Notes under the pieces: generated by a model
Seen by the model: the letters and a program-made list of their open reading frames with translations, nothing else
Told to the model about the DNA's origin: nothing
The model's database searches: none
Origin: Novosphingobium taihuense
GTDB lineage: Bacteria > Pseudomonadota > Alphaproteobacteria > Sphingomonadales > Sphingomonadaceae
Assembly: GCF_007830315.1 (NCBI RefSeq)
Contig: NZ_VLKJ01000002.1
Location: 372,001-436,000 of the forward strand
DNA: 64,000 nt
Direction: 5' to 3'
In this document: piece after piece, positions 60,739 through 64,000 of the stretch
How positions within the stretch are numbered: position 1 is the stretch's first letter
Layout: every line of letters starts with the position of its first letter
Position numbers and translations under genes: made by a program

Positions 60739-62736
60739 TCAGGCCGGAACTACAGTGACGGGCAGAGCAGAATAAGTGGGCATGCCTGTCAGCTTGTTGA
60801 CGTGTTCCAGGCTGGTCAGTGCGTTGGCGTTGATATCGGCAAAACCGTGCGGCACGTTCATGACTCCGCGCGATAGGGTCTTGTCGATGCGCACAATTCC
60901 CTCAACCGAACCGTGCGCGCTGCGCACGATGGCTTTGGCCCCTTCGGAAAGCCCAGCCTCCATCGCATCTTCATCGTTCATGATGATGCCGCCCGCTTCC
61001 TTCGTGCCATTGCTGCGCGAATTGAAATGGAGATGGAGGCGACGCGAAATCATCAGCAAGGGCGCGTCGTGAACGCTGATAGTAGCGAGCTGTTCGACAA
61101 GTGGCGCGGGAGCCAGCCGCCAACCGCCGACCTCACCAATACGTTTGAGGAACCAGCCGAACACGGCGGGTGTCGCCTGCACATATCCCTTTTCTTTCAT
61201 TTCTGGCAGTGAGGTGGGGCTGTCAGACGTAAGATAAGCCATGAACTCTTCGTCGCTGGTGCTGTCGGGATCCACACCGAGCGCAAGATCATAGCCTAGC
61301 CGCTTGCCGATCTGTGCCAGCACCCACCAACCTGATCTCACGCCCGGCGGCGGCGGAATGACGACATCGGTATAGCTGGTGGCGACAGCGGGAGAAATCA
61401 TGTCGAGGCACATTGAGGCATCGAGACGTTCGAGTTGCGCCTTGAGCGGCAGGACATGGGTTGAGATTTGCGTTGTTTCTGTTTCGACCACATCGAGCGT
61501 GGCCAAGACCTCAAGGCTTTCTAACGCTGCCTTTGAGCGGGCAACGTCGGGCATACATTGAACCAGCCCGCCGCTCAGGTTGATCAGGGCCCTCAGGTTC
61601 CCGGCTGCAATCTCGTCGGGCATCGCCGCAACCGGATACTCTCCGATCCAGCTGGAGAGTTCAGGCCGACTTGCGGGGCCCGGACGTACATAGCCTTCCG
61701 GCGGAGCGCTCGGGATGTCGCGCTTGTCGGCTTGAGTGTGAAAGCCCGGATTGAACCATACCCCGCCTTCCTGATCAAGCGAACCAGTTATGGCCATCAG
61801 AGCCAGCGACAGCCAGTGCACCACGCCACCGGTAGATGACATCGACACGCCGGTTCCGCACTCAATCGCAACACGGCCATGCCTTCGCACTGCAGCAAGT
61901 AGGTCTTTAAGGCTGTCTTCGCCAAGTCCGGTTGCCTGTGACGCTCTGGCAAGGTCGAACTGGGAGACTGCCTCAGCCAGTTGCTCGACGTCCTGGCAGT
62001 GTGACGAGATGTATGCACGGTCTGCGCCATCCTGAAGGATCTCGCGCACCAGATAGGCAAGGATGGCATGATCCGATCCCGGCCGAACCACTAGATGGTG
62101 GGTTGCGTTGCGGGCCGTTTCGGTCTTGCGCGGGTCGACAACCCAAACCTCACTGCGCTTTGCTACATCGCGTAGCAGTTTGGTCGGATTGGAATGGGCA
62201 GTAGCCTGCCCGTGCGACACAAGCGGATTGGCCCCGAAGTACAGCAACATTCGGCACCGTTCGAAATCGGGCTGGGTCAGCGCCATGGGTGAGCCGGCCA
62301 CCAGTTCGCATGCGATGCTCTTGGGGATCGAGTCGATGGTCTGGTCTGAATAAGCCTGCGGTGTGCCCATCTTTGCGGCGGCGCCCCGTGCAGTCAGATA
62401 GAGAAGCCCATCGAAGAAGGCACCGGCGCCAATGAAGAAGCCGATGGCCTGAACGCCAGATTGCTCAACGATCGTGCGCAGATTGTCAGCCAGATCGTCC
62501 AGCGCTTCATCCCAATCAGTCGTGGTAAATTCGCCATTGCGGCGGATTTTCGGGGCAAGTAGCCGTCGTGGACTGCGATGGAATGCGGGAAGGTTGCGGC
62601 CTTTGGAGCAGGAGTACCCACCGCTCAAAGGGTGATTTCGATCGGCCCTGAGCTTGACCACCTCTCCATCGTCGACGTCCGCGATCAGTCCACAGGCTGA
62701 ATTGCAGATACGGCAAAAGGTCTTCACTTCCTGCAT
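60739..62736 (-). CDS. Molybdopterin oxidoreductase (DMSO reductase family), stand-alone
   Basis: A 665-residue Mo-bis-MGD enzyme. The N-terminal [4Fe-4S] cysteines are C8, C11, C15 and C43 (CX2CX3CX27C), followed by GGYSCSKGR. At the molybdenum-ligand position, where relatives of the PhsA type have cysteine, D135 is found (in YSDQTIDS). No Tat signal is seen, so it is cytoplasmic; no iron-sulfur or membrane subunit gene is adjacent. Known soluble relatives include hydratases and hydroxylases acting on organic compounds. ATG 62736 is chosen; ATG 62778 is in frame. Divergent from the GMC gene at 62969. It may hydrate, hydroxylate or reduce a ring substrate. Confidence 0.88.
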   Translation of the reverse strand: MQEVKTFCRICNSACGLIADVDDGEVVKLRADRNHPLSGGYSCSKGRNLPAFHRSPRRLLAPKIRRNGEFTTTDWDEALDDLADNLRTIVEQSGVQAIGFFIGAGAFFDGLLYLTARGAAAKMGTPQAYSDQTIDSIPKSIACELVAGSPMALTQPDFERCRMLLYFGANPLVSHGQATAHSNPTKLLRDVAKRSEVWVVDPRKTETARNATHHLVVRPGSDHAILAYLVREILQDGADRAYISSHCQDVEQLAEAVSQFDLARASQATGLGEDSLKDLLAAVRRHGRVAIECGTGVSMSSTGGVVHWLSLALMAITGSLDQEGGVWFNPGFHTQADKRDIPSAPPEGYVRPGPASRPELSSWIGEYPVAAMPDEIAAGNLRALINLSGGLVQCMPDVARSKAALESLEVLATLDVVETETTQISTHVLPLKAQLERLDASMCLDMISPAVATSYTDVVIPPPPGVRSGWWVLAQIGKRLGYDLALGVDPDSTSDEEFMAYLTSDSPTSLPEMKEKGYVQATPAVFGWFLKRIGEVGGWRLAPAPLVEQLATISVHDAPLLMISRRLHLHFNSRSNGTKEAGGIIMNDEDAMEAGLSEGAKAIVRSAHGSVEGIVRIDKTLSRGVMNVPHGFADINANALTSLEHVNKLTGMPTYSALPVTVVPA

Positions 62737-62836
62737 TACCGCGTACGCTCCCAAATCGCGGAGCATACTAAGGCGCATACATTTGCCGGTCAGGTGGGAA
62801 CGCCTTTATGCTGTGACAATCACAAGCAGGATACTT

Positions 62837-62850
62837 GAGAGTAACCTCTC
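62837..62850. promoter_or_regulatory. Short inverted repeat GAGAG-TAAC-CTCTC
   Basis: A 5-bp stem with a 4-bp loop in the 232-bp region between the divergent molybdoenzyme and GMC genes, about 120 bp before the GMC start. Could be an operator; no second copy seen. Confidence 0.2.
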
Positions 62851-62968
62851 CATTCGGAAACCCCGCAGCCGGGCTGGTCCATATCATATAGGAGATCAAG
62901 TCCGTGTGTACGCGGCGGGCGGGGCGTTTGGGCTTGCCAAGCCAGGAATGCCTTCACAGGATTGCTCG

Positions 62969-64000
62969 ATGAATGACTTCGATTACATCATCGTGGGTGG
63001 GGGCTCTGCGGGCTCTGTCCTTGCCGAGAGGCTTTCGTCCGATCCCGCCTGCAAGGTCCTGCTTGTCGAAGAAGGCGGAGACGGAGATTCGTTCGTTATC
63101 AAGATGCCCAAAGGGTTCGGCAAGACATTGACTGACCCGGCCACCGCGCATTTCTACCCTACAGTGCGGTCGCGCGACGACGGCGCAGGGCAGGAAGTGT
63201 GGGTTCGCGGCAAGATGCTCGGCGGGTCTAGTGGCGTCAACGGCATGGTCTGGAACCGAGGCGTTGCAGCGGACTATGATCGGCTTGCAGACCTTGCGGG
63301 TGAGCAGTGGTCTTGGGCGCACATGCAGCGCATTTTTCTGTCGCTGGAGGATCACGCCAGCGGTCCCAGCGCGGATCGTGGTGTCGGTGGACCGATCCGG
63401 GTCAAGACTCACCCGGCTCCTTCGCCTCTTTTGAATGCCTGGCTGGCAGCAGGAAGCGAGATGGGCCTTCCTATCAAGTCGGACCATTCCGATCCCCGGC
63501 AAGAGGGTATCGGCCCGCTGCAGTGGAATATCGATGCCAAAGGGCGCCGCGTCTCCGCTGCCAGAGGTTTTCTCGCAAAGGCGAGAAACCGGCCTAACCT
63601 AAAGATTGAAACCGGTGTCCGGACGGACAGGGTCCTTCTCGAAGGTCGTCGGGCTGTCGGCATCGCTGGGATTCGCAGCGATGGCGCGAAGGTCGAATTT
63701 CGGTGTGGCGGAGAGGTTATTCTCTCGGCGGGGGCAATCGGCTCTCCGCGCATTCTCCAGCTGTCTGGCATTGGTGGTGTCAAGGATTTGCAGCGGGCGG
63801 GGATCGAGGTCGCGCTGGATTGCCCCGGCGTTGGCCACCATATGCGTGAGCACAATCTGGTGATGATGAACTTCCGGCTGCGTCATCGGCGTGACAGCGC
63901 GAACGATCAGTTCACCGGGGCAAGGCTGCTTGCGAATGTTGCCAAGCATGTCATGGGGTTAAACAACACAATGAGCTTCGGCTCATCGGAGGCGGCAGCA
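62969..64000 (+). CDS. GMC family FAD-dependent oxidoreductase (truncated by window end)
   Basis: The first 344 codons of a GMC oxidoreductase, open at the window edge. MNDFDYIIVGGGSAGSVLAE gives the FAD-binding loop, MLGGSSGVNGMVWNRG is the GMC signature, and SAGAIGSPRILQLSGIG is the second. It is diverged from the GMC enzyme at 7969. AGGA lies 7 bp before ATG 62969. Divergent from the molybdopterin oxidoreductase, which suggests shared regulation. It oxidises an alcohol to an aldehyde or ketone; the C-terminal catalytic histidine region is outside the window. Confidence 0.9.
   Translation, partial: MNDFDYIIVGGGSAGSVLAERLSSDPACKVLLVEEGGDGDSFVIKMPKGFGKTLTDPATAHFYPTVRSRDDGAGQEVWVRGKMLGGSSGVNGMVWNRGVAADYDRLADLAGEQWSWAHMQRIFLSLEDHASGPSADRGVGGPIRVKTHPAPSPLLNAWLAAGSEMGLPIKSDHSDPRQEGIGPLQWNIDAKGRRVSAARGFLAKARNRPNLKIETGVRTDRVLLEGRRAVGIAGIRSDGAKVEFRCGGEVILSAGAIGSPRILQLSGIGGVKDLQRAGIEVALDCPGVGHHMREHNLVMMNFRLRHRRDSANDQFTGARLLANVAKHVMGLNNTMSFGSSEAAA

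Noticed and set aside
1..64000. CRISPR arrays, tRNA/rRNA genes, intact insertion sequences, phage genes
   Set aside because: None visible: no regularly spaced direct repeats, no tRNA-like or rRNA sequence, and no transposase or integrase motif in any frame.

Overview
The window is one dense catabolic gene cluster of 56 intact or edge-truncated protein genes plus two gene remnants. I see no rRNA, tRNA, CRISPR array, phage gene or intact insertion sequence. The moderately high GC, short leaders with GGAG-type ribosome sites, a camphor-hydroxylase-like (CYP101-type) P450 and the gene repertoire suggest an alphaproteobacterium, most likely a sphingomonad such as Novosphingobium or Sphingobium. 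This is inferred from gene content; no marker gene is present.

Layout. (1) 78-9552: an amidohydrolase and a crotonase, a TetR regulator on the opposite strand, and a six-gene forward operon it probably controls (P450, VOC protein, two SDRs, aldehyde dehydrogenase, GMC oxidoreductase). (2) 9871-17310: crotonase, truncated sulfotransferase, SDR/NmrA/P450 operon, CoA ligase, SDR remnant, SDR. (3) 17611-31810: two modules that each hold a MarR regulator, SDRs and a DUF1214 protein or sulfotransferase, a transporter operon, an Old Yellow Enzyme (OYE) and a crotonase. (4) 32167-43901: CoA ligase, nitronate-monooxygenase-like flavoprotein and zinc alcohol dehydrogenase forward, then a reverse run of CoA ligase, SDR, PhyH dioxygenase, APH-like kinase, alpha/beta hydrolase and MFS transporter. 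(5) 44524-52715: GST, P450, SDR and two adjacent acyl-CoA dehydrogenases, a TetR regulator, a TIM-barrel isomerase-like protein and a crotonase. (6) 52737-57214: a compact reverse operon of P450, [2Fe-2S] ferredoxin, OYE and two SDRs. (7) 57548-64000: a Tat-exported LanC-like protein, a third OYE, a stand-alone molybdopterin oxidoreductase and a truncated GMC oxidoreductase.

How it could work together (inference): P450s and the PhyH dioxygenase hydroxylate an unactivated, probably alicyclic or terpenoid/steroid-like skeleton. SDRs, GMC enzymes and ADH/ALDH oxidise the alcohols to ketones, aldehydes and acids. OYEs reduce conjugated C=C bonds. Three CoA ligases activate acids, and a heteromeric acyl-CoA dehydrogenase and four crotonases carry out beta-oxidation-like ring or side-chain cleavage. 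The substrate cannot be read from sequence. Many genes exist as diverged paralogue sets (13 intact SDRs plus an NmrA-type protein, 4 P450s, 4 crotonases, 3 OYEs, 3 CoA ligases, 2 DUF1214 proteins, 2 MarR, 2 GMC, 2 sulfotransferases with one broken), so the cluster looks built by duplication and recruitment. Only one ferredoxin and no ferredoxin reductase are present, so at least one electron-transfer partner is encoded elsewhere.
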